Shown: piece by piece, positions 51,962-62,687 of the stretch
Position numbering within the stretch: the stretch's first letter is position 1
Layout: every line of letters starts with the position of its first letter
Source: Opitutaceae bacterium
GTDB lineage: Bacteria; Verrucomicrobiota; Verrucomicrobiia; Opitutales; Opitutaceae
Reading direction: 5' to 3'
DNA length: 64,000 nt
NCBI GenBank assembly: GCA_028688225.1
Contig: JAQTYQ010000002.1
Coordinates: 233,209 to 297,208 of the forward strand
The notes under the pieces: generated by a model
Told to the model about the DNA's origin: nothing
Databases searched by the model: none
The model's input: only the letters and a program-made list of their open reading frames with translations
Position numbers and translations under genes: made by a program

Positions 51962-54019
51962 ATGAAACCCTGGATGCCGTTTGCCGCCCTGGCGCTCCTG
52001 GCCTCCGTCGGCGCGCGGGCCGCGGAGCCCGGCGGAGCGCTGGGGCCGGTGGCGATGGACTCGTACCGCCAGACCATTCTCGTGACGTTCAAGTCCGGGG
52101 ACGCCGCCCGGCGCGCCCGACTTCGCATCGCAGGCCTTTACCACGACCGGCGGGCCGCCTTCTCCACCCGCATGGACGACTGCAACCTGAACGATCTGCG
52201 GGTGGCCGAGGTGATGGCGCGGCACGGCCAGAAAGGCACGTTCTACCTCAACGATCCCCGCTACTGGTATCAGGACAGCGCGGAAACGGGCATCGCCATG
52301 CCGGCCGACCCGGCCGCGGAAGTTCCTCCCCGCCTCCTGGCCGGCGGAAACTCGATCGGCGTCCATACGCTCACCCACGAAATGCTGCCGGCCTTGTCCA
52401 GGAACCGCGTCTTCCGGGAAATCATGGGCAACCGGGTGACGCTGGAAGCCCGCACGGCTTCACCCGCCATCTCGTTTGTGTATCCCTTCGTCGCCTATCG
52501 ATCCAAATGCCGCGGGGGGATCGATCGCGCGGATTTGGAGGAGGCGCTGCGCCGCGCCGGCATCTACCAGCTGGCCGAGCACCGCTACAACGACGGTTGG
52601 GACAGCGGCCTGCAGGACGGCCTGTTCGTCACCTGCGACGCCTCCGACGCCAATGGCAGCTACAGTGAGGCCATCTTGACGGAGGATCGGTGCGCGGAGG
52701 AGCGCCCGCTGTTTCTCGTGACGATGCATGCGTGGGCGAAGTCATGGGGCGGCCCCGAGTATCCCAGACTGGCGGAGATCTACCACCGCTGGTCGGGCCG
52801 GCCGGACTGGTGGCACTGCAATGTCAACCAATATGCGGCTTACCGTTACCAGGCCCGGCATTCGCGGCTGACGAGCATGGCGGAAGGAAGGGTGCTCCGG
52901 GCGGTGTTGACGCGACCGGATCCGCTCGATCTGGGAGACCGGACGCCGCTCACGCTGAAGGTGGAGGGGGTGAACCGGGAGGAGGTGGTTGCGGTGACGA
53001 GTCCGGGCGCCGAGGTGCAGCCGGCCGATCTCGAGGGCGCGTACGCGTTCGACCTTTTTCATGGAGCGGATCGCGGCGCGATCGAGGCGTGGGCCGAGTC
53101 GGACAATCCCCGGAATGCCGACCGGCTGGAGGAGGCGCCGCGCGCCGTGGAGGGACTGCGGGCGCGGCTGCGCCGGCAGGGGCGCGTCCTGACGCTGGCG
53201 CTGCGCAACGAGGAGGAGCAGCCGCTCCAGGACATCCGGGTGGTCTTCCGTCTGCCTCTGCGCTGGCAGGAAGGCGTGATTCGGAGGCAGGTGGGAACGC
53301 TGGCCCCGGCCGCGGCGGTGACGCTGGAGATCCCTTTAACCGAGAGGGACGACCCGGCAGCGTATGCCGATGGTTTGGAATACGACGTCGCGCAGATCGA
53401 TTTTCGCGGCCGGCACCGGACCCGGCTGTATGCGACGTGCGAGGTTCCGGGCGGCGAGCCGGCGGATTTCTTTGCCCGCAACGGCTTCCAGATGCTCGGC
53501 CCGCTGCCGGGAGACCTCGCCGGCTTCGATCCTCTGGCGTTTGCCCGGCCGTTTTTGGAGGGACAGCCTCCGCAGAAGGAATACCCCGTGCCGTGGGGCG
53601 AAAATCTGCGCTGGCGGATCTTGGAGCCGGCCAAGGCATCCATCCTCGATCCGGACATCATCCCCACCACCGGCAAATGGAACATCCCCAAGTCATACCG
53701 GGATGATTCCTCGCTCTACTTTCCCTACACGAAGGTCCATTATGTCTTTCATGGCCGTATCGTGTCGCCGGACGATCAGACCGTGCGGGCCGTGTTCAAC
53801 CGGGAATGCGTGAAGCGCCTGTCGTTGAACGGCCGGACGGTGGATGACGGTGAGCTGGCCCTGAAGCAGGGCGCCAATGATGTGCGCATCTTGTTTGCGC
53901 CGACCCCGGCCACCGGGCCGGAGTTCAACGAGAACAACTACGGCTGCTACTTCCGCCTGACCGACGCCGAAGGGAACAGGGTGGGGGATGTGCGCTTCGA
54001 GCGGCCGCCGGCGCCCTGA
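51962..54019 (+). CDS. Secreted polysaccharide-deacetylase-domain protein, 685 aa
   Basis: The signal peptide covers residues 1-20 (MKPWMPFAALALLASVGARA). The NodB-like domain has the Asp pair Asp72-Asp73 (FSTRMDDCNLND) and the metal histidines His135 and His139 (GVHTLTHEMLP), plus the later TMHAWAKSWGG segment. This is CE4-type deacetylase chemistry. A long C-terminal region (about 300-685) has beta-sandwich character (LTLALRNEEEQPLQDIRVVF and ETFVFHG-like VHYVFHGRIV) and may bind carbohydrate. It probably removes acetyl or N-acetyl groups from a target glycan. Confidence 0.75.
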   Translation: MKPWMPFAALALLASVGARAAEPGGALGPVAMDSYRQTILVTFKSGDAARRARLRIAGLYHDRRAAFSTRMDDCNLNDLRVAEVMARHGQKGTFYLNDPRYWYQDSAETGIAMPADPAAEVPPRLLAGGNSIGVHTLTHEMLPALSRNRVFREIMGNRVTLEARTASPAISFVYPFVAYRSKCRGGIDRADLEEALRRAGIYQLAEHRYNDGWDSGLQDGLFVTCDASDANGSYSEAILTEDRCAEERPLFLVTMHAWAKSWGGPEYPRLAEIYHRWSGRPDWWHCNVNQYAAYRYQARHSRLTSMAEGRVLRAVLTRPDPLDLGDRTPLTLKVEGVNREEVVAVTSPGAEVQPADLEGAYAFDLFHGADRGAIEAWAESDNPRNADRLEEAPRAVEGLRARLRRQGRVLTLALRNEEEQPLQDIRVVFRLPLRWQEGVIRRQVGTLAPAAAVTLEIPLTERDDPAAYADGLEYDVAQIDFRGRHRTRLYATCEVPGGEPADFFARNGFQMLGPLPGDLAGFDPLAFARPFLEGQPPQKEYPVPWGENLRWRILEPAKASILDPDIIPTTGKWNIPKSYRDDSSLYFPYTKVHYVFHGRIVSPDDQTVRAVFNRECVKRLSLNGRTVDDGELALKQGANDVRILFAPTPATGPEFNENNYGCYFRLTDAEGNRVGDVRFERPPAP

Positions 54020-54100
54020 TCCGCCTTCTCCGACGCTTGACAATTTGTGCGCAGGGTTGGAGTACTGACGAACTGGTTGTTACCCCGCCCCGTCCGCTGT

Positions 54101-54652
54101 ATGCCATCGGTTCGCTCAGCTTCGATTGAATCTGCGAGTACCGAGCGCGCGCGCTGGGTGGAGGAGCATGTCCGGTTGCACGAGCCGGCCTTGCGCGGCT
54201 ATCTGCGGAGCCAGTTCCCGTCGTTGGATGCCGACGACGTGGTTCAGGAATCCTATTTGAAGCTTCTGCGGGCACGGGCGGCCTGCCAGATCACAGCCGT
54301 CAAAGCGTATTTCTTTTCCATCGCCCGCAACACGGCGCTGACGATCCTTCGCCGACGCCGGCTTTTTTCGGATATTCCGGTAAATGAACTGCCCGATTCG
54401 TTCGTCTTGGAGCCAAGACCCGACGCGGCGGAAATGGTTGATTCACGCCAGCGAATCGAGTTGGCCATCGAGGCGATCGACCGCCTACCGGCCCGTTGTC
54501 GGGAAGTCTTGAAACTTGCGACCATCGAGGGAAAATCTACCACTGAGATTGCGGCCCAACTCAGGATTTCCGAGAACACCGTACGTGTGCAGTTAGCGCG
54601 GGGGATAAAGAAGTGTGCGCACTTTCTCCGAGAAGAGGGAGACCGACCGTGA
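54101..54652 (+). CDS. FecI-type ECF sigma factor, 183 aa
   Basis: Sigma region 2 appears as RGYLRSQFPSLDADDVVQES followed by AVKAYFFSIARNTALTILRR. Region 4 appears as RLPARCREVLKLATIEGKST and ISENTVRVQLARGIKKC. This is the FecI/ECF architecture. The ATG at 54101 is preferred over the upstream GTG at 54047 because the added segment is not conserved. It overlaps fecR (GTGA), giving a classical sigma/anti-sigma pair that should switch on the TonB receptor downstream when its ligand binds. Confidence 0.88.
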   Translation: MPSVRSASIESASTERARWVEEHVRLHEPALRGYLRSQFPSLDADDVVQESYLKLLRARAACQITAVKAYFFSIARNTALTILRRRRLFSDIPVNELPDSFVLEPRPDAAEMVDSRQRIELAIEAIDRLPARCREVLKLATIEGKSTTEIAAQLRISENTVRVQLARGIKKCAHFLREEGDRP

Positions 54653-55734
54653 ATACAGCAAGGGCGAGACAGGATGAAGTCGGCGGCGGGGCAGGCCGCG
54701 TCCGAGCCAGGGCCATTGAGGACGCCGCGGCCAACTGGCTGGTCCGCCGCCAGGCGGGTTTTTCAGGGGCCGACGAGGTCGAATTCTGCCGGTGGTTGAC
54801 GACCGATCCCCGGCACCGTGCAGCCTTCGCCAGCGTGGAGGCGGCCTGGGACACCCTGAGCCATCCCAGGCGGGTTGGCTGCGCAGAGGTCGCGCTGGGT
54901 GAATTGCGCAGGCGCGGACGCCGACGCGCGCGACGCAAGGCCTGGGCCGCCGGCCTGGCGGGCCTTGCGGCGGCGATCGCGCTGCTGATCGCCCTGGCGC
55001 CGGCGAGAATTTTCCCTCCCGCCCGGCTCGCGCCCGTGGTAGTGGAGTCCCGGCCAACCCCGACCACGGTCGTGATCCATCCGGACACCCGGCACCTGCC
55101 CGACGGCTCGGTGGTCGAGCTCAATGCCGGCGCAGAAATCACGTGGGATTTCTCCGGCGCCGAGCGGATCGTGCGACTGGCGGGGGGCGAGGCGCTGTTC
55201 ACCGTTGCCAAAGATGCCAGTCATCCCTTTGTGGTAGTGGCGGGCGGCGTGAAGGTGTGGGCGATGGGAACCGTGTTCAACGTGTCCCGGCGCGCTGACA
55301 GCGTGGACGTCCTGGTCACGGAGGGCACCGTGAAGGTGGAGTTGCCGGACCATGGGCGCGCGGCAGTATCGCCCGCACCGCCGGCATTGGCCTTACCGCT
55401 CGCGATCAGCGAAGGCGAACGCGCCACCATCTCGCTGGCGGCGGGCGCGGCGGCTCCCCGGGTGACGCGAGTCAACGCCGTGGAGGTGCATCAGCTCCTC
55501 GCCTGGCACACGAAGCGCATCGAGTTTACGGGCACGCCGCTTTCCGAGGTGGTGGAGCTGTTCAATCGGGAAAACCGCCTCCAGCTTTCCATCGGTGACG
55601 CCTCGATCAGCAATCTCCAGATTACGGGGGTTTATTGGGCCGACGATCCGGAGGGCTTTATCCGGCTCCTCAAGTCGGGCCTGGATTTGAAGGCGGAGCG
55701 CAAGAACGACCACTTCGTGTTGCGCGCCCCGTGA
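54649..55734 (+). CDS. FecR-family anti-sigma regulator, 361 aa
   Basis: A GTG start at 54649 overlaps the sigma stop. Residues 20-80 form the cytoplasmic DUF4880-type domain (ANWLVRRQAGFSGADEVEF, then HRAAFASVEAAWDTLSHP). A transmembrane helix follows at about 98-118. The periplasmic FecR domain carries HLPDGSVVELNAGAEITWDF, AKDASHPFVVVAGGVKVWAM and a C-terminal STN-like part (VVELFNRENRLQLSIGD). It should hold the sigma factor until the receptor signals. Confidence 0.88.
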   Translation: MNTARARQDEVGGGAGRVRARAIEDAAANWLVRRQAGFSGADEVEFCRWLTTDPRHRAAFASVEAAWDTLSHPRRVGCAEVALGELRRRGRRRARRKAWAAGLAGLAAAIALLIALAPARIFPPARLAPVVVESRPTPTTVVIHPDTRHLPDGSVVELNAGAEITWDFSGAERIVRLAGGEALFTVAKDASHPFVVVAGGVKVWAMGTVFNVSRRADSVDVLVTEGTVKVELPDHGRAAVSPAPPALALPLAISEGERATISLAAGAAAPRVTRVNAVEVHQLLAWHTKRIEFTGTPLSEVVELFNRENRLQLSIGDASISNLQITGVYWADDPEGFIRLLKSGLDLKAERKNDHFVLRAP

Positions 55735-55892
55735 GGAGCGGGAGCGGCCCGCCGGCGCCGGAGGCGCGGCCGTCCTTTCCGTGCTGATTCCGGGCGCGCG
55801 GTAAATGACCAGGCGCTTCTGTGCGTCTATACTCTGAAAGGCTGGCGTGCCCTCGGGGACATCGCGGCCAGCAAACCCCAGGAGATTGCGCC

Positions 55893-56366
55893 ATGTATTC
55901 TCTGCTCGCTGCGCGTTGCGTTGCCTTGTTGCGGAAAGCGGTGCCGCTGCTGGTCGGCGCGGCCTGCCTTTGCTGGGGGGCGGCGGCGGGCCGCGGGGAG
56001 CCGGCCAAATGCGTTTTCAACGTGCCGGCCGGCGAGGCTGAAAGGACGCTGAAAACGTTCTCGGAGCAGTGCGGCCGAAGTCTGATCGTGGCTACGGATG
56101 TCACGCGGGGCATCCGCACCAACGCCGTGCAGGGGGAATGGACGCCGGCGGAAGCCTTGAACCAGATGCTGGCCGGCACGGGCCTGGTGGCGACGGAGGA
56201 CAAAAAGAGCGGGGCGTTCAGCGTCCGGCGGCAGAAGGACTCGCCGAAAAGTCAAGGGGCCACGGCGCCGCTTTCCACGGCCACCGATCGCGAACTGACG
56301 CTGCCGCCAATGCCGGCGAAAAGAAGCTTTCGGTCCGCATTTTCGCCGATCGTTGCGAAGTTGTAA
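55893..56366 (+). CDS. Stand-alone secretin/TonB short N-terminal (STN) domain protein, 157 aa
   Basis: A Shine-Dalgarno AGGAG lies at 55880-55884, 8 bases before the ATG, the clearest in this region. A signal peptide (LLVGAACLCWGAAAGRG region) precedes an STN domain: FNVPAGEAERTLKTFSEQCG then GIRTNAVQGEWTPAEALNQM. It matches the STN of the following receptor closely, so it looks like a tandem duplication. The tail after residue 115 has no family features and the frame stops before any plug or barrel. It is either a truncated receptor copy or a genuine small signalling partner. Confidence 0.7.
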   Translation: MYSLLAARCVALLRKAVPLLVGAACLCWGAAAGRGEPAKCVFNVPAGEAERTLKTFSEQCGRSLIVATDVTRGIRTNAVQGEWTPAEALNQMLAGTGLVATEDKKSGAFSVRRQKDSPKSQGATAPLSTATDRELTLPPMPAKRSFRSAFSPIVAKL

Positions 56367-56462
56367 ACGTAAACGCCTCCCCGCGAGTCTACTCTACTTT
56401 AGTACCCTCCCCGCAGGACGTGCGTTGGCACAGCGGGCAGCCTAATTCTCAAAGACCCCCCC

Positions 56463-59400
56463 ATGCCTACATCCACCGTAAAGTCCTTTTCGGCGATCAG
56501 CCGGTGCTTTGCCCTCTCGGTCGCCTTTTCCCTCTGTTCGTTGTTCTGCGTTCCCGTTCTTGGTGAGGATTCGGCGGCCAAGCCATTCGATCTGCCCGCG
56601 GGCCGTGCGGACAACACCTTGAAAATATTCTCGGAGCAGTCTGGTTTCGGCATCGTCGCCGCCACCGATGTCGTCGAGGGCGTTCGCACGAACGCCGTCC
56701 AGGGAAGATTCCTTCCGCGCGAAGCATTGGATCTCATGCTGGCGGGCACCGGCTTGATCGCGGCGGAGGATCAACAGGCGGGCGCGTTCTCGCTCCGGCG
56801 CATGGCGCGACCCCCAGCGTCAACGGCGGCCGGCCCGGTCCCGGCACCGGCCCCGGAGAAGATGGCCGCGCCAACCAACCCCGCTCTGCAGTCGGCGCCG
56901 CTGGAAGAGGTGGTGAAACTCTCGCCGTTCGTCGTCGAATCCACCGAAGGTGAGAACACCTACACCGCGGAAAGCACGCTGGCCGGCACGCGGGTGCGCA
57001 CCGACCTCAAGGATGTGGCCGCCTCCATCAGCGTGGTGACCAAGCAGTTCCTTCAAGACACGGCGGTCAGGAATGCCCAGGATCTGCTGGTCTATACGCC
57101 CAGCACCGAGGTGGCGGGCATCGGCGGCAATTTCTCCGGATCGGCTGGACTAAAGACCTATAACGAATCGAGTACGTTGATCAATCCCAGCACGAACAAC
57201 CGCGTGCGCGGCCTGGATGCGGCAGACATGACGCGCGACTACTTCCTGTCGGACATTCCGTGGGACAGTTTCAACGTGGGCCGCATCGATCTGCAGCGTG
57301 GACCGAACTCGATCCTGTTCGGAGTGGGCAGCCCGGCTGGCATCATCAATGCCAGCATCAACGACGCGAGTTACAAGACCGCCTACAAGATCGAAAACGT
57401 CGTGGACGAGTATGGTTCATTTCGGAGCATGGCTGATTTCAATCAGGTCCTCTTGCCCAACCAGTTAGCGGTGCGGGTCTCGCTGTTGGACGACCGGAAA
57501 AAATTCCAGCAAACGCCGGCCTTCAATAATCAAAGCCGCCTCTACGCCGCGCTGCGTTACGATCCGGAAATCTTCGGCAAGCGTAACCGCACGACCATCC
57601 GGATCAGATTCGAGGATGGCACGGTCAAGTCCAACAATCCGCGCATCCTGCCGCCGAACGACCAGATCACGCCGTGGTTCAGCAGCCCCTATGACAAGCA
57701 GACGATCAACACCTTGACGCCTGGAAACGGCGCCCAATCAACGACATCTCCTGTGGTGGCTTTGTATGTGCCCAATGGAGTTTTTGCGACCCAAGGGCGC
57801 GCTGTGGCTGATGATGTGCGGTCCTATTACAACGGGGCCAGTTCTTCGGGTGTGATCCCCGTGGCCAGCGGTACTCCGACAAAAGTCATCGTGGGCTTGA
57901 TCAACTCGGGCCTTCCCGGCTTGAACAAAGCTGCTTATCGCCCCTTGACCGTGCCGACCTATTCCAATTACGCGCTCGCCAATCTTGAGGGAGGCAGCTT
58001 CTACGTGGACAAGGTACTGACGGATCCGACGGTCTTCGATTTCTTCAACAACCTGCTCGACGGCCCCAACAAGCGTGAATGGCAGAAGTGGAACGCTTTG
58101 AATGCCGATCTCACGCAGACCTTTTTCAACGATCGTCTGGCCGTTGATCTGACCTATGATCGCCAGACTTACAATTCCGGGCAGATTCCTTGGCTCTCCG
58201 GCCCCTACTATGCCATCGGTGTCGAGGTCAACGAGGTGTTGGTGGATGGGAGCGCGAACCCCGATCTGGGGCGCCCCTATGTGGCCAGCTCCGATGCATT
58301 CGGCAATTATTCCTTCAAAACCGACCGGGAAAGCGAGCGCGCCATCGTCACGGCCGACCTGAGAGCCGAAGATTATTTCGGCAAGAATTGGGTAAGCTAT
58401 ATTCTGGGCCGGAGTGTCTTCACCGGGCTGGCGAGCGAGGAGAAGAAGGAAACCCGGACGATTTCTTGGGCCCAACACGCCACAACCCCGGAGATAGTCG
58501 ACACCATTTACAAGGGGATTAACTCGGGGAGTGAGCAGGTAAACTCCATAACGGGCGTCCGGCAATACGATTGGCTTTATTACCTAGGCCCCAGTCTGAG
58601 CAGCCAGAGTTCGGCGGCGGGGGCCAATGCCTCGCGGATATTGATGAGACTCGATCCGGGCGCCAGTACCGCGGTGAGATATTTCAATACTACTTGGAAT
58701 AAGGGCACCAATCCGGATCCGGCCGCCCCGTATGATTTTGTGGACTTCAACACCGGCTTGACCGTGACCAAAGCACAGTCGGACAATCCCGCCAACTACG
58801 TGGGTTGGACAACCGGCCCGGTCAGTTGGTTGAGTGCCGACAATCCGACGGATTTCCCCAGCCTGGTCACGGGCGGCGAGCGCACGAAGTTCAAGGACAG
58901 ATCCCAAGGTTTCACCTGGCAGGGCTATTTGCTCGATGGCGATCTGGTGGCCACGTTTGGCTGGCGCAAAGACACGGTCACCAATTACCAAAACACCGCG
59001 CCGTTAACTCCGATCACAGGCCTCGCGGCGCTGGACTATGAGATCAATCCGGACACCCGCCGCGAAGCGACCGGTCAGAGCCGGAATTGGAGCGGCGTTT
59101 ACCATCTGCCCAAGAAATTGACCTCCAAACTCCCCTGGGGCACGAGCATCAGCCTGCTGTATAACGAGTCGAGCAACTTCAAGGCTGATGCACCGCGCCG
59201 CAATCTGGTGGGCAATATCATTCCCAATCCACAAGGGAAAACGCGGGAGAAGGGTTTTGTCATCACCACCTTCAACGACCGCCTCAGCTTGAGGGCCATC
59301 TGGTACAAGACCCAGGTAAGCAATGCGACCTTGGGCGCGGGCGGAACCGCGATCTTTGGCAGTGGCTCCGGTTCCATGTATAATCTCAATGTCCTGGGCT

Positions 59401-60488
59401 ATATCATGGCGGCCATGGTCCAGGATCAGCTCAACGGCATCCTTGTCGATTCCGGCCCGCATCCGCGCCCGCCGACGGAATTTAGTTGGGATAGAACTTT
59501 GTCCGAATTGGGCTTTACGAACTATGCCTCCCGAGATGGAGTTGTCGGCGTACGCTACTGGGACAGTTACGCCAATACGACCTCGGATTCCCCTTACCAG
59601 ACCGCCCCGCAGACGATCCAGGCGAAGAAGATGGTGGATGCATGGTTGAATACGCCCGCCATCATGACCAAGGACTTCTTCGCCTTCTGGAACAGTCCGA
59701 TTGCTCTCGATCCGTCCCTGGCCAAGGCCAGCGGCAATCTTCACTCGGCGTTCGGTGGAACCAACCCCTACAGTGATTTCCTGTCTTTGCTCACCGCGTT
59801 GAATCCATCGGGCAGCAACCTGCCGGTCACCACGGTGGATACGCTCGCTGAAGGTCAAGAGTTCGAACTCACATTCAAGCCGGTCAAGAACTGGAACATC
59901 TCCGTGAACTACGTCCGGACCTTCGCCACGCGGACGAATCTGGACCAGACCACGCGCGCTTACATGGATGAGTTCAATACTTTCTACAACGGCGACGCGG
60001 GGACATTGCGTCTTTGGGGACAACAGGCGCCGTCCTTCCAGGTGAAGTCGATGTGGAATAATGATCTGTGGCTGCCCTACCAGGTTGCGCTCGCCTCCCA
60101 GGGGCAGTCCAGCCCCGAGGTTGCGCCGTGGCGACTCAATGGCATCACGACCTACACCTTCGATCGTGGCCGCCTGAAGGGGGCCTTCATCGGCGGCGCG
60201 GCGCGTCTGGAAGCCGGACGTATCTCGGGCTACCGCTATAGCAGCGCGTTGGGCTTCCTCGACGTCAACCAGCCGCTGAAGAGCCCGAGCGACGAGCATT
60301 TCGATCTCTGGGTTGGTTACACGTACAAGTTGACCCACAATGTCAACTGGCGCATCCAGCTCAACCTGCGTAACGTCGGTGAAAAGACGCGGTTGGTTCC
60401 GGCCTACTATGAGCCCGATGGCTCGCTGGCCCTCGCCCGCATCCAGCAGGGCATGGAGTGGCTGGTCACCAACACGTTCGAGTTCTAA
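56463..60488 (+). CDS. TonB-dependent receptor with STN signalling domain, 1341 aa
   Basis: The signal peptide (AISRCFALSVAFSLCSLFCV) is followed by an STN domain (residues 38-105, FDLPAGRADNTLKIFSEQSG). An Ala/Pro-rich linker and LEEVVKLSPFVVE lead to the plug (about 150-290, with RVRTDLKDVAASISVVTKQF and RIDLQRGPNSILFGVGSPAG). The barrel runs to the C-terminal aromatic end VTNTFEF. The STN domain and the sigma/FecR genes just upstream indicate ligand-responsive expression. The size and neighbours favour uptake of a large glycan fragment rather than iron; the ligand is not known. Confidence 0.92.
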   Translation: MPTSTVKSFSAISRCFALSVAFSLCSLFCVPVLGEDSAAKPFDLPAGRADNTLKIFSEQSGFGIVAATDVVEGVRTNAVQGRFLPREALDLMLAGTGLIAAEDQQAGAFSLRRMARPPASTAAGPVPAPAPEKMAAPTNPALQSAPLEEVVKLSPFVVESTEGENTYTAESTLAGTRVRTDLKDVAASISVVTKQFLQDTAVRNAQDLLVYTPSTEVAGIGGNFSGSAGLKTYNESSTLINPSTNNRVRGLDAADMTRDYFLSDIPWDSFNVGRIDLQRGPNSILFGVGSPAGIINASINDASYKTAYKIENVVDEYGSFRSMADFNQVLLPNQLAVRVSLLDDRKKFQQTPAFNNQSRLYAALRYDPEIFGKRNRTTIRIRFEDGTVKSNNPRILPPNDQITPWFSSPYDKQTINTLTPGNGAQSTTSPVVALYVPNGVFATQGRAVADDVRSYYNGASSSGVIPVASGTPTKVIVGLINSGLPGLNKAAYRPLTVPTYSNYALANLEGGSFYVDKVLTDPTVFDFFNNLLDGPNKREWQKWNALNADLTQTFFNDRLAVDLTYDRQTYNSGQIPWLSGPYYAIGVEVNEVLVDGSANPDLGRPYVASSDAFGNYSFKTDRESERAIVTADLRAEDYFGKNWVSYILGRSVFTGLASEEKKETRTISWAQHATTPEIVDTIYKGINSGSEQVNSITGVRQYDWLYYLGPSLSSQSSAAGANASRILMRLDPGASTAVRYFNTTWNKGTNPDPAAPYDFVDFNTGLTVTKAQSDNPANYVGWTTGPVSWLSADNPTDFPSLVTGGERTKFKDRSQGFTWQGYLLDGDLVATFGWRKDTVTNYQNTAPLTPITGLAALDYEINPDTRREATGQSRNWSGVYHLPKKLTSKLPWGTSISLLYNESSNFKADAPRRNLVGNIIPNPQGKTREKGFVITTFNDRLSLRAIWYKTQVSNATLGAGGTAIFGSGSGSMYNLNVLGYIMAAMVQDQLNGILVDSGPHPRPPTEFSWDRTLSELGFTNYASRDGVVGVRYWDSYANTTSDSPYQTAPQTIQAKKMVDAWLNTPAIMTKDFFAFWNSPIALDPSLAKASGNLHSAFGGTNPYSDFLSLLTALNPSGSNLPVTTVDTLAEGQEFELTFKPVKNWNISVNYVRTFATRTNLDQTTRAYMDEFNTFYNGDAGTLRLWGQQAPSFQVKSMWNNDLWLPYQVALASQGQSSPEVAPWRLNGITTYTFDRGRLKGAFIGGAARLEAGRISGYRYSSALGFLDVNQPLKSPSDEHFDLWVGYTYKLTHNVNWRIQLNLRNVGEKTRLVPAYYEPDGSLALARIQQGMEWLVTNTFEF

Positions 60489-61067
60489 GCTTCAGCTATA
60501 GTCTGGATCGGATCGTCCTCCACTCCTGCGGCGGAGACCGCTGGAGTGGCTGAGGTCGGTGGGACCTTGGGCAAGCCCCTGCTCCACGCGGGCAGGGAGT
60601 GCCTTTTGCCACGAGGTGATCCAGACCACGGGTTTGCCTGTCCAAAACAGCATTGAAGAAGATGGCGCCGCGCTGGCGGAGGGATGAAGGTCGAGTAGTG
60701 TCGAAGGTCGCGGTGCATGAAAAACGAAACGATCACCCGCCCCGACGCGGATGGACCCGAGGCAAGAAGAGCCAGCCTCTTTAGCCATTGCCGGGCGCGC
60801 TGCTGGCCCACGCCGCCGTGGGGGGGCCGGACAGCAAAGCCCGAACCTGCCGAAAAGATTCGGCGGCTCAATGTTGGTTGATGGAGTCGCGATGTCCTCG
60901 TCACGGCTCCAGGGGAAAGCCGGGCAGCCTTGGCTCGACGGAATCCGTCTGCCGGTTCTGTCCATCTCATTTCCAGCATTATCCATTCAAATAGTCCGGA
61001 AACTGGCAATAATCCCTGCCGTCATCGGCCCCGTTACTCATCCCCGTCGAAAAGCGATCGAATATCC
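60489..61067. other. 579-bp spacer between receptor and isomerase genes
   Basis: No convincing gene; frames here have repeat-like, Pro/Arg/Ser-rich translations. An imperfect 12-bp stem (60520-60531 with 60538-60549, 11 of 12 paired) may end the receptor transcript, although no T-tract follows. A short frame from 60717 (MKNETITRPDADGPEARR) cannot be supported. Confidence 0.4.
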
Positions 61068-62687
61068 ATGTCCCGGAAAACCGTTCTGCTGGTCGCCAAC
61101 GGCGACCTCCGTCAGTCCGCCAACGAAAAATGCTGGCCCGCCCAGGCCGCCATGGAAGCGCAGCTCGTCGCCGCGTTGCAGCGCCACGGCTGGAAACTGG
61201 TGCGGGCCCATCCCTACCGGCCGAAGCTCAGGCACGGCTTCATCGGTTCGCAGAAGGAGGGCATGGAGGTGTTTGCCGGCATCGATCCACACGCCCCATT
61301 GATCGTCGCCGAAAGCGTGTGGCAATACTCGCATCACATCCTGCACGGACTGATCTCCCACCGGGGACCCATCCTTGCGGTCGCCAACTGGTCCGGCACC
61401 TGGCCGGGACTGGTCGGCATGCTGAACCTGAACGGCTCGCTCACGAAGGCGGGCGTCGCCTACTCGACCCTCTGGAGCGAGGATTTCACCGACGACAACT
61501 TTCACCGCGGTCTGGCCCGATGGCTGCGGACGGGCCGGCTGCGGCACCCCGTGTCGCACGTGCGGCCCCTGGCTCAATGCCGCGTGCCGGCGGCCGTCGT
61601 GGCCGTGGCGCGGCGGCTCGCGCGCGAGCTGAAGTCCCGCAAGGCGATCATGGGCGTTTTTGATGAGGGATGCATGGGCATGTACAACGCCATCATTCCC
61701 GACGAGCTGCTCTTCCCCGCCGGCGTTTACAAGGAGCGGCTTTCCCAGTCTGCGCTCTATTATGGGGCCACGCAGGTAAAGGAGGCGGAGGCCCGGGCCG
61801 TCTACACCTGGCTCAAGCAGAAGGGCATGGCCTTCCACCTGGGAAAGGACGAGGAGACCGATCTCACCGAGCGGCAGATCCTGTGGCAGTGCCGCACGTA
61901 TATCGCCGCCCTGCGTCTGGCGGATGAATTCGGGTGCGACGCCATCGGCATCCAGTACCAGCAGGGCCTCAAGGACCTGCTGCCGGCGTCCGACCTGGCG
62001 GAGGGCCTCCTCAACAACTCCGACCGGCCGCCGGTGCGCAACGCCGCCGGCAAGATCATTCACCCGGGCGCGCCGCTGCCGCACTTCAACGAGGTCGACG
62101 AGTGCGCCGGCCTGGACGGCCTCCTGACCCTGCGCGTCCACCACGCCTTGGGCCAGCCGGTTGAAAACACGCTCCACGACCTGCGCTGGGGCGACTTCGA
62201 CCGGAGCGGCACTACGAAGGAGTATGTCTGGGTCTTCGAGATTTCCGGTGCCGCGCCGCCCGCGCACCACGTCGGCGGCTACGCGGGAACCGATTCGCAC
62301 CGTCAGCCTCCCATGTACTTCCGTCTGGGCGGGGGCACGGTCCGGGGCATCGCCAAACCCGGCGAGATTGTCTGGTCCCGCATCTTCATCGAACACGGCC
62401 GGCTCAAGATGGATCTCGGCCGGGCGAAAGTCATCGCGCTGCCGCGCGAGGAGACCGAACGCCGCTGGCGGGAGACCACCCCGCAATGGCCGATCATGCA
62501 CGCGGTCACCTACGGCGTGACCCGCGACCAGATGATGGCCCGCCACAAGGCCAATCATATCCAGGTCGCCTATGCCGACGGCCCGCAGGCGGCCGACCTT
62601 GCGCTCTACACCAAGGCGGCATTGGCGCGGGAGCTCGGCCTGGAGGTGTTCCTGTGCGGCACGCGAGCCCACGGGCGACCCTTCTAG
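61068..62687 (+). CDS. L-fucose/L-arabinose isomerase-family protein, 539 aa
   Basis: Start at 61068 ([21 protein letters not shown]). Domain blocks match the fucose/arabinose isomerase superfamily: [58 protein letters not shown] (metal-ligand Glu region) and [19 protein letters not shown]. It should convert an L-aldose such as L-fucose or L-arabinose to the ketose in the cytoplasm. The FGGY kinase 333 bp downstream suits the next step. The stop TAG is the first triplet of a REP-like hairpin. Confidence 0.8.
   Translation: MSRKTVLLVANGDLRQSANEKCWPAQAAMEAQLVAALQRHGWKLVRAHPYRPKLRHGFIGSQKEGMEVFAGIDPHAPLIVAESVWQYSHHILHGLISHRGPILAVANWSGTWPGLVGMLNLNGSLTKAGVAYSTLWSEDFTDDNFHRGLARWLRTGRLRHPVSHVRPLAQCRVPAAVVAVARRLARELKSRKAIMGVFDEGCMGMYNAIIPDELLFPAGVYKERLSQSALYYGATQVKEAEARAVYTWLKQKGMAFHLGKDEETDLTERQILWQCRTYIAALRLADEFGCDAIGIQYQQGLKDLLPASDLAEGLLNNSDRPPVRNAAGKIIHPGAPLPHFNEVDECAGLDGLLTLRVHHALGQPVENTLHDLRWGDFDRSGTTKEYVWVFEISGAAPPAHHVGGYAGTDSHRQPPMYFRLGGGTVRGIAKPGEIVWSRIFIEHGRLKMDLGRAKVIALPREETERRWRETTPQWPIMHAVTYGVTRDQMMARHKANHIQVAYADGPQAADLALYTKAALARELGLEVFLCGTRAHGRPF

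Noticed and set aside
60485..61009. Minus-strand frames after the TonB receptor
   Set aside because: They overlap the receptor end, have Pro/Ser/Arg-rich non-family sequence and no start context; kept as spacer.
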